Assembly: GCA_005884115.1 (NCBI GenBank)
Contig: VAXW01000007.1
Location: 1 to 64,000, forward strand
Origin: Actinomycetota bacterium
GTDB taxonomy: Bacteria > Actinomycetota > Thermoleophilia > Solirubrobacterales > Solirubrobacteraceae
Length of the DNA stretch: 64,000 nucleotides
Reading direction: 5' to 3'
How positions within the stretch are numbered: the stretch's first letter is position 1; each line of letters begins with the position of its first letter. Both the position numbers and the translations under genes were made by a program. Under the pieces are notes generated by a model, which was not told the DNA's origin, ran no database searches, and was given only the letters and a program-made list of their open reading frames with translations. This document shows, piece by piece, positions 19,766-30,136 of this stretch.

Positions 19766-20455
19766 CTAGCAATCGGCTTCGTTGGCGATCGGTGCGCTGA
19801 TCGCCAGCAGCTTCACGTCGATCCCCGAGATGACGTTGCCGCTGCGGCGAACCTGCACGCACTGAACTACGGGCAGCCGGCCGAGCACGATCCACGCGAT
19901 GCGCGTCTTTCCGCTGGCACCGCCCAGCGAGTAGGAGGTGCGCGATTTCACGGACAGAATCTTGACGTCGCCGCGCCTGCGCAGCGATACCGCGTTGGCG
20001 CGCACCGTCGCCACGCACGCGGGAGAGAGATGGCAGCCGCTCAGACGCGCGAGCATGGCGTTGACTTCGCCCCGCGCCTGCGCCTGTAGCAGCGCCGCCA
20101 GCTCGCTGCGTTCGGCGTTCTCGACCGACAGGAAGCGCGCCAGCAGGATGCTGATGGCGACGAACACCAGCACGCATAGAGAGATGATGGCGAAGCGTTT
20201 CAGAGAGCGGCTCGCGTCCGGGAAATACCCCTGCGGTCGAACCGTCAGGCCATCGCCGCTGTGGGTCGCGCTGGTGTCTAGAGCATCGCCAACTGCAGTT
20301 GCGAGCTCGCCGAAGAGCTTATTCTCAAGCGATGCGGACGAGGACGCTCTCCGCCGTGACGGCTGCAGCTTCGATCGCCCTCGCAGCCTGCGTGTGGGCG
20401 GCGGCAGATGCGGGCCAGCCGCCCGTGTCAACCCACCGGGCCCGGGCGGGCGCAA
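19766..20455 (-). CDS. Hypothetical membrane protein (start uncertain)
   Basis: TM FAIISLCVLVFVAISILLA plus extracytoplasmic domain. Confidence 0.55.
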   Translation of the reverse strand: MRPPGPGGLTRAAGPHLPPPTRRLRGRSKLQPSRRRASSSASLENKLFGELATAVGDALDTSATHSGDGLTVRPQGYFPDASRSLKRFAIISLCVLVFVAISILLARFLSVENAERSELAALLQAQARGEVNAMLARLSGCHLSPACVATVRANAVSLRRRGDVKILSVKSRTSYSLGGASGKTRIAWIVLGRLPVVQCVQVRRSGNVISGIDVKLLAISAPIANEADC

Positions 20456-22215
20456 CGTCCTCGGCCGTCCGAGACCACGCTGCTCTCAAGCGCAGAGCCC
20501 GCTGCCGCCCTGGCCACGTTGAACTTGCGCTCCGCGGCCCTCGCGTGGTCGCGCCGCAGCACTCGACGCTCTACATCGTCTCGGTACGCGCCTGCACGAG
20601 CAGGCCAGGGGCGACCATCAAAAGCATCCGCCTCTCGCTGCGCGGCCCGCAAAGGGTCTCTTGGAGGATCAGGCGCCTGCGAGCGGGCTCCGTGGCGCGG
20701 AAGCGAGCCAAGCTGACGTTCAGGCGCCCGCCCGCCAACCTGGCCTCGAAGCCCGTCGTTTTGATCATCCAGGCACGCTCCCGTCGTGGCAGGCTGCTGG
20801 GCCGCGAGCGCGTGCTGATCCACTTCCGCCCGGAGGTCGGGTCGAGCCGGCCTCTGGAAGGCGACACCACCATCGGGTGGGGCATCAATGCCTCGGGCGA
20901 GGTGGGCGCGGGGTTCAGAAGCCCCCCGCTCCCGAGCCCGGTTCGGGGGCCGCTTCGCGGTGTCCGTCAGGTGGTGGCGGCGTACAAATCCGGCTTCGCG
21001 CTGCTCGACGACGGGACCGTTCGCGCGTGGGGCGGCAACGGCAGCGGACAGCTGGGCGATGGCACCCACTTTGAAAAAATCAACCCGGTCCAGGTCCTGG
21101 GGCTGAGCCATATCGTGCAGATCGCCGCCGCGGGCACGCACGCGGTGGCGCTTCGGGACGACGGGGCCGTCTGGACATGGGGAGAAGACCACTACGGCCA
21201 GTTGGGAAACGGCACGCGCGACGCCACGGAAGGGATGGCCCATCCGGTCCCGGCCCAGGTTCCGGGGCTGGGCGGCGTCGTGGCAATCAACACCGGCGGA
21301 CCAGACGACGTAGCCGTGCTCGCCGACGGAACGGTCCGCGACTGGGGCGAAAACAGGTACGGGCAGCTTGGCGACGGCACCAAAGAAATGAAACTGGCTC
21401 CGACCCCAGTCAAGAACCTCGCCGGCGTACGGATGGTCGCGATGGGAGGAGTGGGTCCGAACAGCGTGCACATGCTCGCGCTGCTAGGCAATGGGACCGT
21501 GATGGTCGCGGGGCACAACGACCACGGCCAGCTGGGGCTCGGCGACACGACGAACCGGCTCGTGCCCGTGCCGCTACCCGGGCTCAGCGGTGTGCGCGCG
21601 ATCTCCGCCAGCGGCAGTCACAGCCTCGCCCTTCTATCGGATGGCAGCGTCTTCTCCTGGGGCACGGGCGCCGAGGGCGAGCTCGGATACCCAGCGCCGG
21701 AAATGTGCGGCACGGTTCCCTGCAGCACGAGGCCGCGACCCGTCAACCTCGCCGGGGTGAGCGCCGTGTCGGCGGGATGGAGGTTCAGCGTCGCCATCAG
21801 CAACGAACAGGTGCTGAGCTGGGGGCGCAACGAAGGCGGTGAGCTGGGCAACGGCACGCTGGCGAACCACACCGCACCACAGCTCGTGCCCGGCATCGCC
21901 GGCATCCACTCGATCTGGGCAAGCGAAAAATTCACCCTGGCCACGACCGAAAATGGTCCCTCGCCGAACTTCTCCGTTCGACCTGTGGCCGGCGGGCTCC
22001 TGGCTCAGTGGGCGCCGGCGCCCGGCACAGAACCGTGGGCACTGAGCTGGCGTCCGTTCAGCAAGCCGCGCGTCGAATGGCCGCGACCGGTCATCCTGCC
22101 AGCGTCAACTCGCAGCTACGCGATCACGGGACTTGCGCCGGTGCTCTATGAAGTTCGCCTCAAAAGACTCAGCAGCACCTTTGGCTTCGAGATCGCCTAC
22201 GGGGTGGCGGGGTAG
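20332..22215 (+). CDS. Secreted RCC1-repeat beta-propeller protein
   Basis: Seven WG-x(5-6)-GQLG-type repeats (GINASGEVG, GGNGSGQLG, GEDHYGQLG, GENRYGQLG, GHNDHGQLG, GTGAEGELG, GRNEGGELG); N-terminal signal. Confidence 0.88.
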   Translation: MRTRTLSAVTAAASIALAACVWAAADAGQPPVSTHRARAGATSSAVRDHAALKRRARCRPGHVELALRGPRVVAPQHSTLYIVSVRACTSRPGATIKSIRLSLRGPQRVSWRIRRLRAGSVARKRAKLTFRRPPANLASKPVVLIIQARSRRGRLLGRERVLIHFRPEVGSSRPLEGDTTIGWGINASGEVGAGFRSPPLPSPVRGPLRGVRQVVAAYKSGFALLDDGTVRAWGGNGSGQLGDGTHFEKINPVQVLGLSHIVQIAAAGTHAVALRDDGAVWTWGEDHYGQLGNGTRDATEGMAHPVPAQVPGLGGVVAINTGGPDDVAVLADGTVRDWGENRYGQLGDGTKEMKLAPTPVKNLAGVRMVAMGGVGPNSVHMLALLGNGTVMVAGHNDHGQLGLGDTTNRLVPVPLPGLSGVRAISASGSHSLALLSDGSVFSWGTGAEGELGYPAPEMCGTVPCSTRPRPVNLAGVSAVSAGWRFSVAISNEQVLSWGRNEGGELGNGTLANHTAPQLVPGIAGIHSIWASEKFTLATTENGPSPNFSVRPVAGGLLAQWAPAPGTEPWALSWRPFSKPRVEWPRPVILPASTRSYAITGLAPVLYEVRLKRLSSTFGFEIAYGVAG

Positions 22216-22260
22216 AGGCAGGCAACCACAGAACATGCGAAGCCCTGGAAAAAGCCTACA

Positions 22261-22891
22261 TTGAGCGGAGGGGCAAAGTGGCTTAACCCGCGCAAGGCCT
22301 ACCGCAAATCCCTCTGGAAGGCCAAGCTCCGGCGGGCGGCGCTGCGACGCCGCAAGCGCCGGCGGGAACTGATTGCGTTGCTGCCCAAGAACGGCGTCGG
22401 CGTCGAGGTTGGCGTCTGGAAAGGCGACTTCAGCGCAAGGCTTCCTGAGGGGAGCCAAGCCCCGCAAGCTGTATCTCATCGATCCGTGGCAGCACTCCTC
22501 GCACAGCGGGGCGTGGTACGCCGAGAAGGATGAAGAGGAGATGGCGGATATCCGAGAAGAAGTCGTCGCGCGGTTCGCGCGGCAGATTCAGCGCGAGCGC
22601 GTCGTGGTCATCGCCAATCAGTCACAGGATGCCGTTAGGCAGCTCACCTCGGCACACCGCTCGGACCTGTTCGACTGGGCGTATCTGGACGGCGACCACA
22701 CCTACGAGGCAGTGCTGGCCTATCTGAGAGCCTTCTGGACCTTGATCCGTGACGGGGGGTGTCTGGCCGGTGACGATTACGGGATCAAGGGCTGGTGGAA
22801 CGACGGTGTGACCCAAGCCGTAGACCAGTTCGTCGCCTCAGTCGATCGAAGCCCCGTGATTCTGGGCTCCCAGTTCTTGATCCGCAAGTAG
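22261..22891 (+). pseudogene. Class I SAM-dependent methyltransferase (Methyltransf_24-like), frameshifted
   Basis: GVGVEVGVWKGDFSARL in frame of ORF 22261..22533 continues as LRGAKPRKLYLIDPWQHSS..DWAYLDGDHTYEAVLAYL in frame of ORF 22373..22891; junction about 22440-22450. Confidence 0.75.
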
Positions 22892-22940
22892 AGGCTGCTT
22901 CCCCTGCTCGCCGGCGCGCTCCCTCGCCCCTCGCGGCCAA

Positions 22941-24230
22941 TCACGGGCCGCTGTTGAGCGTCCACAGCAGGTCGACTCGGTAGACCTCGCTTTCACGCAG
23001 CACGAGCAGCGTGGTGGGCGTGGAGAGCGCCAGGCTGGTCGCGCTGAAGCCGCTCGTTTTCCACGGTCCCCGTCCGGCCCCGCTCGCCGTCGATACGATC
23101 TTCGCCGCGCTGGAGGCGTCGAGCGGGCACGCGGTCGAGTTGCACTGGAACACGGGCGCGCTGCCTGATCCGCCGGTGGTGCTCCACGACGCGCTCGCGG
23201 TGTTGAGCGTGAGAGAGCCGGCGGGAAGCGTCGCGCCCCCGCTGATGTAGCCCGGCCCCGTGTCGCTCCCGCAAGTCGCGTTGGGGCAGTACTGCTTGAA
23301 CACGGCGCTGTTTCCAGCGCTCGCGTTTCCGGCGACGGTGACGTTCCACCCCGACCCCGAAGTCGTGTCATCGACGGCGAAGTTGCTCATCGTCGCATTG
23401 GTGGTCTGGGTCTGCCCGTTGAGCGTGACGTTGGGCAGCGCGGGGGTAGCTGGCGCCGCATCGAAGCTCAGGGCCCCCGTGCCTGGCTTCAGCGCGATCG
23501 TGATCGCCCCCCAGGGAATGCTCGCGGAGGTCGTAAAGGTCTTGGTGCCGGTGGCGCCGGCGGTCGCTTGCGTCAAGTCCTGCGCCTGAGTGCCCAGGAC
23601 GCTCCCGCTGCCCGACGTGAAGACGCTCGCGCGTTTGGTCGTCGATCCCGGCGGGGTGATCGTGAAGGAGCCGAGCGAGTCGTTGGCGGCGAAGTCCAGG
23701 AGCACCTTCGTGTTGTTGACCGTCGTGGTGATGCTGGCAGCGGCGTCGCTGGTGCCGCTGCTCGCTCCCGCGGTGGTTGAGGTGACCTCGATCGGCGCGG
23801 GATCGACGCCCACGTAGGAGAGGATTTTCCCGGTGGCCTTGCGCGTGGTCCCCAGCCCCCAGCTGTAGGACGCCGGCTCGCTGGACCCCGCGACGTGGAA
23901 ATACACGCCGCTGAAGCCGAAGAACGCCGTGCCGGAGAACAGGCCCGTCGAGGACCAGCCACTCGGGACCGTGAAGCTGCCGCTGCCCTCGGCGTCGATC
24001 GACGCGATCATCACGTCGCCGGCGACCACGCCGGCCGGACGGTTGACCGCGATCGACGTTGCGCCGCTACCGGTCTGCGCGGTTTCGGCGCTGCGGAAGT
24101 AGGTCGTCGCCCCGGCCTGTGCGGGTGCGAGCAGGGGCACGAGCAGGGCTGCGATCGCCAGCGCGTACACGCCGCCCTCGCGGAGCATCGCGGCCAGCTC
24201 AACGAGGTTGAGGGCGCGCCCCGCACGCAT
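22941..24230 (-). CDS. Secreted protein with beta-sandwich N-term and C-terminal WxL-like domain
   Basis: Signal peptide; proximal GSGWNVTVAG and terminal YRVDLLWTLNSGP; paralogous to 25721..26395. Confidence 0.75.
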   Translation of the reverse strand: MRAGRALNLVELAAMLREGGVYALAIAALLVPLLAPAQAGATTYFRSAETAQTGSGATSIAVNRPAGVVAGDVMIASIDAEGSGSFTVPSGWSSTGLFSGTAFFGFSGVYFHVAGSSEPASYSWGLGTTRKATGKILSYVGVDPAPIEVTSTTAGASSGTSDAAASITTTVNNTKVLLDFAANDSLGSFTITPPGSTTKRASVFTSGSGSVLGTQAQDLTQATAGATGTKTFTTSASIPWGAITIALKPGTGALSFDAAPATPALPNVTLNGQTQTTNATMSNFAVDDTTSGSGWNVTVAGNASAGNSAVFKQYCPNATCGSDTGPGYISGGATLPAGSLTLNTASASWSTTGGSGSAPVFQCNSTACPLDASSAAKIVSTASGAGRGPWKTSGFSATSLALSTPTTLLVLRESEVYRVDLLWTLNSGP

Positions 24231-24239
24231 GCTGCCCGC

Positions 24240-25676
24240 TCAGCCTGTCGATCTAGGCGCGCGCATCGGATGCGGCGCGGTGCGGATGCGCTGCAGAAGC
24301 TCGGGCCCGGTCGAGTTGGGGTCGGCCTCGTGCACCGCAACCTCCACATCGGCCGTCACGCCCTCGGCGCGCTCGGCATGGCGCCGCAGATCGGAGGCGA
24401 GCGTCTCAGCCGTTTGCAGATCGGTGTCGGGCGCCACCACGAGGAACCGCAGAGCGTCGAGCCGGCACAGGCGATCCGAGTGGCGAATGCGCGAGCGCAG
24501 GACCGGCGCGAGCCTCTGTGGCGAAGCTCCGTTGGCGGTCAGCGACACGCTGATGAGACTTACGGGCGCGCCGCTCCGTTGAGCAGCCTGGAGCGCCGCG
24601 TCGATGGTTCGGGCGGGCGAGCGCCCGCCTGCCCTGCGCCGGCGCACCAGCAGAGCGGCCGCGATTGAGAGTAGGCCTGCACCGAGCACGCTGAGCAGTG
24701 CCACGAGCCAGCCGGGAAGGCCGGAGGAGGCACCGGCCTTGGGTCCGCCGTAGAGCTGCTGGCGCAGCGCAGCGGCTCGCCCGAAGCGCACGAGCGTGTC
24801 AAGCCTCGCGATCCCGCCCACGTAACGCAGGTAGGCGCGCACGCGATACGCGGTGCCCTGCGGCGGCCGCTCGCGGGGCGCGAGGATCGGGTAGGCGATC
24901 GAGGTCCCTGTCACAAACGTGCCCGGCCCGAGCGCGACCCGCGCCACGACTCGGGACCCCCTGGTCACCAGCGCGCGGCCTGCGACGTTCTGCAGGATCA
25001 CGTTGCCCGGGTTGCGTGCCTCCAGCAGGAACGCGAGCCCGGCGGGCTGGCGTTCCAGGCGAGCGCCTGTGAATCGGATCAGCGGGTGGCGCGGGCCGGG
25101 GACCGAGGCCTCGACGCCGATCGCGTAGCGCACGACGCTGGCGACCGAGACGCCCCGTCGCGCGGTGCTTTGCGCTCGCTGGCCGAGCTGTTCGACGGCG
25201 ATGCCGGCGAGGTAATCACCCGGCCGCGCATCGCGCGGCGCGAGGACCGAGACGGGCACGACAGCGGTTGCGCCCGCCGCGAGCGTGATCCTCCGCCGGC
25301 CGAGACGCACCCAGCTCGCGGGCTCGCGAGCGCCCGAGCCTCTGAGTCCATACGTGGATCCGAGCGTGTCGATCGTCCGTCCGGCCACGGGGTCGAGCGC
25401 GACACGCAGCGGCCGGCCAGTTGGGTTGCGCACCCCGATCGTTCCTGCCTGCCCCAGATGCCCGTGTCTGATCGAGAGCTTGAAGTAGCTCAACGATCCC
25501 GACGCCGGATTGGGAATGACGATCAGAGACGGCGCTGCCGCGTAGCTCGCGGGTGCCACCCCGCACAGCCCGGCGGCGAGCGCCGCGGCCGCCAGCGCCC
25601 ACGTTCGACGGCGCTTCCAAGCGCTTCTGCGTAGGCGCGCGCACGGCGGGCCGGAGCGTCTCATGGTCTTGACCAT
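24240..25676 (-). CDS. WxLIP/DUF916-like membrane protein with cytoplasmic degenerate GGDEF-like domain
   Basis: Extracellular ..FKLSIRHGHLGQAGTIGVRNPTGRPLRVAL..ARPGDYLAGIAVEQ; TM GWLVALLSVLGAGLLSIAAALLV; tail RIRHSDRLCRLDALRFLVVAPDTDLQTAETLASDLRRH. Confidence 0.7.
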   Translation of the reverse strand: MVKTMRRSGPPCARLRRSAWKRRRTWALAAAALAAGLCGVAPASYAAAPSLIVIPNPASGSLSYFKLSIRHGHLGQAGTIGVRNPTGRPLRVALDPVAGRTIDTLGSTYGLRGSGAREPASWVRLGRRRITLAAGATAVVPVSVLAPRDARPGDYLAGIAVEQLGQRAQSTARRGVSVASVVRYAIGVEASVPGPRHPLIRFTGARLERQPAGLAFLLEARNPGNVILQNVAGRALVTRGSRVVARVALGPGTFVTGTSIAYPILAPRERPPQGTAYRVRAYLRYVGGIARLDTLVRFGRAAALRQQLYGGPKAGASSGLPGWLVALLSVLGAGLLSIAAALLVRRRRAGGRSPARTIDAALQAAQRSGAPVSLISVSLTANGASPQRLAPVLRSRIRHSDRLCRLDALRFLVVAPDTDLQTAETLASDLRRHAERAEGVTADVEVAVHEADPNSTGPELLQRIRTAPHPMRAPRSTG

Positions 25677-25720
25677 TCGGCGATCCTGCCTCGCTTTCCT
25701 GCTGTCTTAGCTGCGAGCGG

Positions 25721-26395
25721 CTAGGGCCCCGTGCTGAGGGTCCACAGGAGGTTCACGCGATAGACCTCGCCGTTGGAGAGCACCTTCAGCGTCGATGGCG
25801 TGGCGAGCGCGAGGCTCGTCGCGGAGAAGCCGGTCGTGAGCCAGGTGCCCATGCCCGCTTTTTCGGCGGCCGAAGCGATCTTCACAGCGGTGGCGCTGTC
25901 AACGTTGCAGGAGGCCGAGCACTGAAGCGTGGGCGCCGTTCCTGTCGAGCCGCTCTGTGCCGAGAAGCTCGCGCCGGTGCTGTTCAGGGTGAGCGAGTTG
26001 GCGGGAAGCGTGGCGCCGCCGGCGACATAGCCTTTGGTGTCGGTCCCGCACGTCGTGGTTGGGCAGTATTGGGCAAACACCGCGCTTTTTTCGGTGCCCG
26101 ACTGCCCAGCGACGGTCGTGTTCCAGCCCGAGCCGCTGCCGGTGGCGTCCTGGACACCGAAGTTCGTCATGGTCGTGTTCGTCGTCTGCGACCCGCCGCT
26201 CAGCGTGACTTCTTTCAACGTCGGCATCGCCGGGGCAGTCGAAAACGTCAGCGCTCCGGCTTTCACCGAGAATTCGGCTTTGTCTTCCTGAGTGGCGCCG
26301 AGCGCGGCCGTCGACACGAGCGCTGCAGCGACGCAGCCAAGCACTACCGATGAGAACGCTTGCTTGGTGAACGCTGCAGGTGGACGTTGGCCCAT
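25721..26395 (-). CDS. Secreted WxL-like domain protein
   Basis: Signal peptide; GSGWNTTVAGQ and terminal YRVNLLWTLSTGP. Confidence 0.75.
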   Translation of the reverse strand: MGQRPPAAFTKQAFSSVVLGCVAAALVSTAALGATQEDKAEFSVKAGALTFSTAPAMPTLKEVTLSGGSQTTNTTMTNFGVQDATGSGSGWNTTVAGQSGTEKSAVFAQYCPTTTCGTDTKGYVAGGATLPANSLTLNSTGASFSAQSGSTGTAPTLQCSASCNVDSATAVKIASAAEKAGMGTWLTTGFSATSLALATPSTLKVLSNGEVYRVNLLWTLSTGP

Positions 26396-26677
26396 TTCGA
26401 GCTCCTTCGCGGTGGAGCGCCGCGGCGGCGGCGCGAAGTTGACGGGGTCCTATCGGCACCCGGCCACCACCCCTTGAGCGCGCCATCGAGCAGCCAGGTC
26501 GACCAATGGGGTGAGCTAGGAGTTTCGCCTCTCAAGCCCGCCGCGCCGAGGCGGCTAGACGGATGTAGCACTCGCCCAGGCGACCGACGATGGGGCTACG
26601 TTCTTCCGCCGTGCGACGATCCGGCGAGATGCCCACTCGACCGCACCGATAACAGCTCGAAGACCCGCCCCTGGCGG

Positions 26678-27708
<1,031 letters not shown>

Positions 27709-27712
<4 letters not shown>

Positions 27713-29097
27713 TTCTCCTCGGAGTGTAAAGGCCGCTGCCGGCGCTCCGCGAACCCCTCGATGTTCTGCTGCTTGGCGCGCGCTATGGCGAGCGCGCCCG
27801 GCGGGACGTCCTCGGTTACCACCGACCCGGCGGCGGTGTAGGCCTTGTCACCGACCGTGACTGGCGCAACGAAGGCGGTGTCGACGCCGCCGCGCACGTG
27901 CTTGCCGATCGTAGTGCGGTGCTTTTCGCGCCCGTCGTAGTTGGCGGTGATCGTCCCCGCGCCAAGATTCGTCTGCTCGCCGACGTCAGCGTCGCCTATG
28001 TAGGAGAGGTGTGGGATTTTGGCGGCCGGCCCAACATCGGAGTTCTTGACCTCCACGAACGTGCCCACCTTGGCGCCCGCGCGCAGCACGCTTCCCGGCC
28101 GCAGGTAGGCGAACGGTCCCACGCTCGCGCCGTCCTCGAGCACGCAGTCGAGCAGGTAGGAGTGCCGTACCAAGCAACCTGCGCCGATCTTCGTGCGTCC
28201 CTTGATCGTGCTGAAGGGCTCGATCACGGTGTCGGGACCGATCTCGACGTCGACGTCGATGACGGTCGCGTCGGGATCGACGATCTCGACGCCCGCACGC
28301 ATATGGCGGCGGTGAATCTGCTGCTGGGCGAGCTTGCGCACACGAGCGAGTTGCTCGCGGTCGTTGACGCCGCAGCTGATCGCGGGGTCATCGAGGCGCT
28401 GCGCGCGCACCATGGCCCCCTCTTCGCGCAGGACGCCGAGCGCGTCGGGTAGGTAGAGCTCTCCCTGCTCGTTCTCGGGCCGAAGGCGCGGGAGCACGTC
28501 CTCGAGCGCGTCGGCGTCGAAGATGTAGAGGCCGGCGTTGACCTCCTTGATGTTGCGCTCCTCGGGGGAGGAGTCGCCGTCAAGCTTGGTCTCGACGACG
28601 CGCTCGAAGTCGCCGCTGGCGCCGCGCACGATCCGCCCGTACCCGCGAGGATCCTCCAGCAGGCTCGTCACCAGGGTCGCGGCCGCGCCGCCGTTCCCGT
28701 GCACGTCGATGAGGGCCGCGATCGTCTCTGGCCCGACGAGGGGAACGTCGCCGCTGAGCACGACGACCGCCTGCCTCCTCGCGCCGGCCTTCGCGTCGGC
28801 CCCCCGCCCGTTTGCTGCGGGCGTGGCGCGCAGATGCGAGATCGCCGCCAGGACAGCGCCCGCGGTGCCGCTGGGCTCGGTTTGCACTGCGAGCTCGACG
28901 CCCTCGGGGAGCACCTCGCGCAGCGCCTCCGCCGGCGAGTCGACGACCACGATCCGTCCGGCTCCGGCCTCCAGCGCCGCGCGAACCGGCCACAGCACCA
29001 TCGGCAATCCGCACACGCCGTGCAGCATCTTCGGCGTGCTCGATCGCATGCGCGTGCCCTGCCCGGCGGCAAGGATCACAATGGTCGGTGCGGCCAT
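27709..29097 (-). CDS. glmU: Bifunctional UDP-GlcNAc pyrophosphorylase/GlcN-1-P acetyltransferase
   Basis: ILAAGQGTRMRSSTPKMLH N-term and left-handed beta-helix C-term. Confidence 0.96.
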
Positions 29098-29149
29098 GCC
29101 AGAGATGCTATTCCCTCCCCGGGCAGGTGGTCTCGGCGCACGCGCTCAG

Positions 29150-29220
29150 CTGGGGGGCAGGGATTCGAACCCCGATTCTCAGGACCAAAACCTGATGTCC
29201 TGCCATTGGACGACCCCCCA
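29150..29220 (-). tRNA. tRNA-Gln (TTG)
   Basis: TGGGGGGTCGTCCAATGGCAGGAC..CAGGTTTTGGTCCTG..GGGGTTCGAATCCCTGCCCCCCAG. Confidence 0.93.
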
Positions 29221-29317
29221 CAGTCCTCGCCCGTAGCATAGGTCCAAGGAGCCCAGAAATCCTCCCGTCGTGGGCTCGGCTTGCGGGCGAGGCGAGCCCG
29301 TGCTCGGCGCTTATGCA

Positions 29318-30130
29318 ATGATCCGCCGCCTGCTTTGGGGAGTCCCAAGAGCAAGGAAGCACCTCAGCGGGCTCTGGGCGCTGCTGCTCGCCACATGCGC
29401 GAGTGCAGGCCTAACGTCGGCTGCGGTGGCCAGCTCGACCGCGACGTCGGGGTCCGATGCGAGCGCCACCTCAGGCTCGGGGGCCAGCGCCTCTTCGGGA
29501 TCGAGCGCGAGCGCCACCTCGGGGTCCGGAGCGAGCGCGTCGGCGGGTTCGGGCGCGAGCGCGACAGCCGGCTCCGGGGCGACGTCCAGCGCCACCTCGA
29601 CGGCGACCTCGACCGCGAGATCGAAATCGAGGTCGAGGAGGAAGCACGCGAGAAGGCACTGCGGGCACACGCACATGACGCCCGCCAGGGGCAGGGCCGC
29701 GGTCATCGACCGGGCGACGCTGTGCCTGATCAACCACATCCGCATCCGTCACGGGCTGCGCCGGGTGCACCACAGCCGCGCGCTCGGCGGCGTTGCCATC
29801 GGCCAGGCCCACGACATGGTGCGAGGCGACTACTTCGCCGACCACAGCCTGCTCGGCCAGCCGCCCTCGGCACGCATCATGGTGGCGCTGCACCGGGCCG
29901 GCCCGGCCGGCTTCAGCGTCTCGACGGCCCAGAACATCGGCTGGGGCGCTGGCCGCGCCGCAACTCCGGCGGGGATTGTCAGAGCCTGGATGCACTCGCC
30001 GCCACACCGGCGCATCATGCTCTCACCCGCCTTCCGCAAGGCAGGTGTGGGCGTCGCGCCGGCGCTTCCCCGCGCGCTGGGGCGCGGCTCCGCCGGCGCG
30101 ACCTACGCCGTCGAGTTCGCGGCTGGCTAG
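29318..30130 (+). CDS. CAP (SCP/PR1) domain secreted protein with Ser/Gly/Ala low-complexity linker
   Basis: CLINHIRIRHGLRRVHHSRAL..QAHDMVRGDYFADHS..QNIGWG..W.HSPPHRRIMLSPAFRKAGVGV. Confidence 0.88.
   Translation: MIRRLLWGVPRARKHLSGLWALLLATCASAGLTSAAVASSTATSGSDASATSGSGASASSGSSASATSGSGASASAGSGASATAGSGATSSATSTATSTARSKSRSRRKHARRHCGHTHMTPARGRAAVIDRATLCLINHIRIRHGLRRVHHSRALGGVAIGQAHDMVRGDYFADHSLLGQPPSARIMVALHRAGPAGFSVSTAQNIGWGAGRAATPAGIVRAWMHSPPHRRIMLSPAFRKAGVGVAPALPRALGRGSAGATYAVEFAAG
29440..29600 (+). repeat. Degenerate (A/T)SGSGASA-coding repeat
   Basis: Repeated TCxGGxTCxGGxGCGAGCGC units in the coding sequence. Confidence 0.75.
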
Positions 30131-30136
30131 GCCGGG

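Noticed and set aside
29440-29600. CRISPR-like repeat
   Set aside because: Repeats are short, contiguous, in frame and coding (Ser/Gly/Ala); no unique spacers
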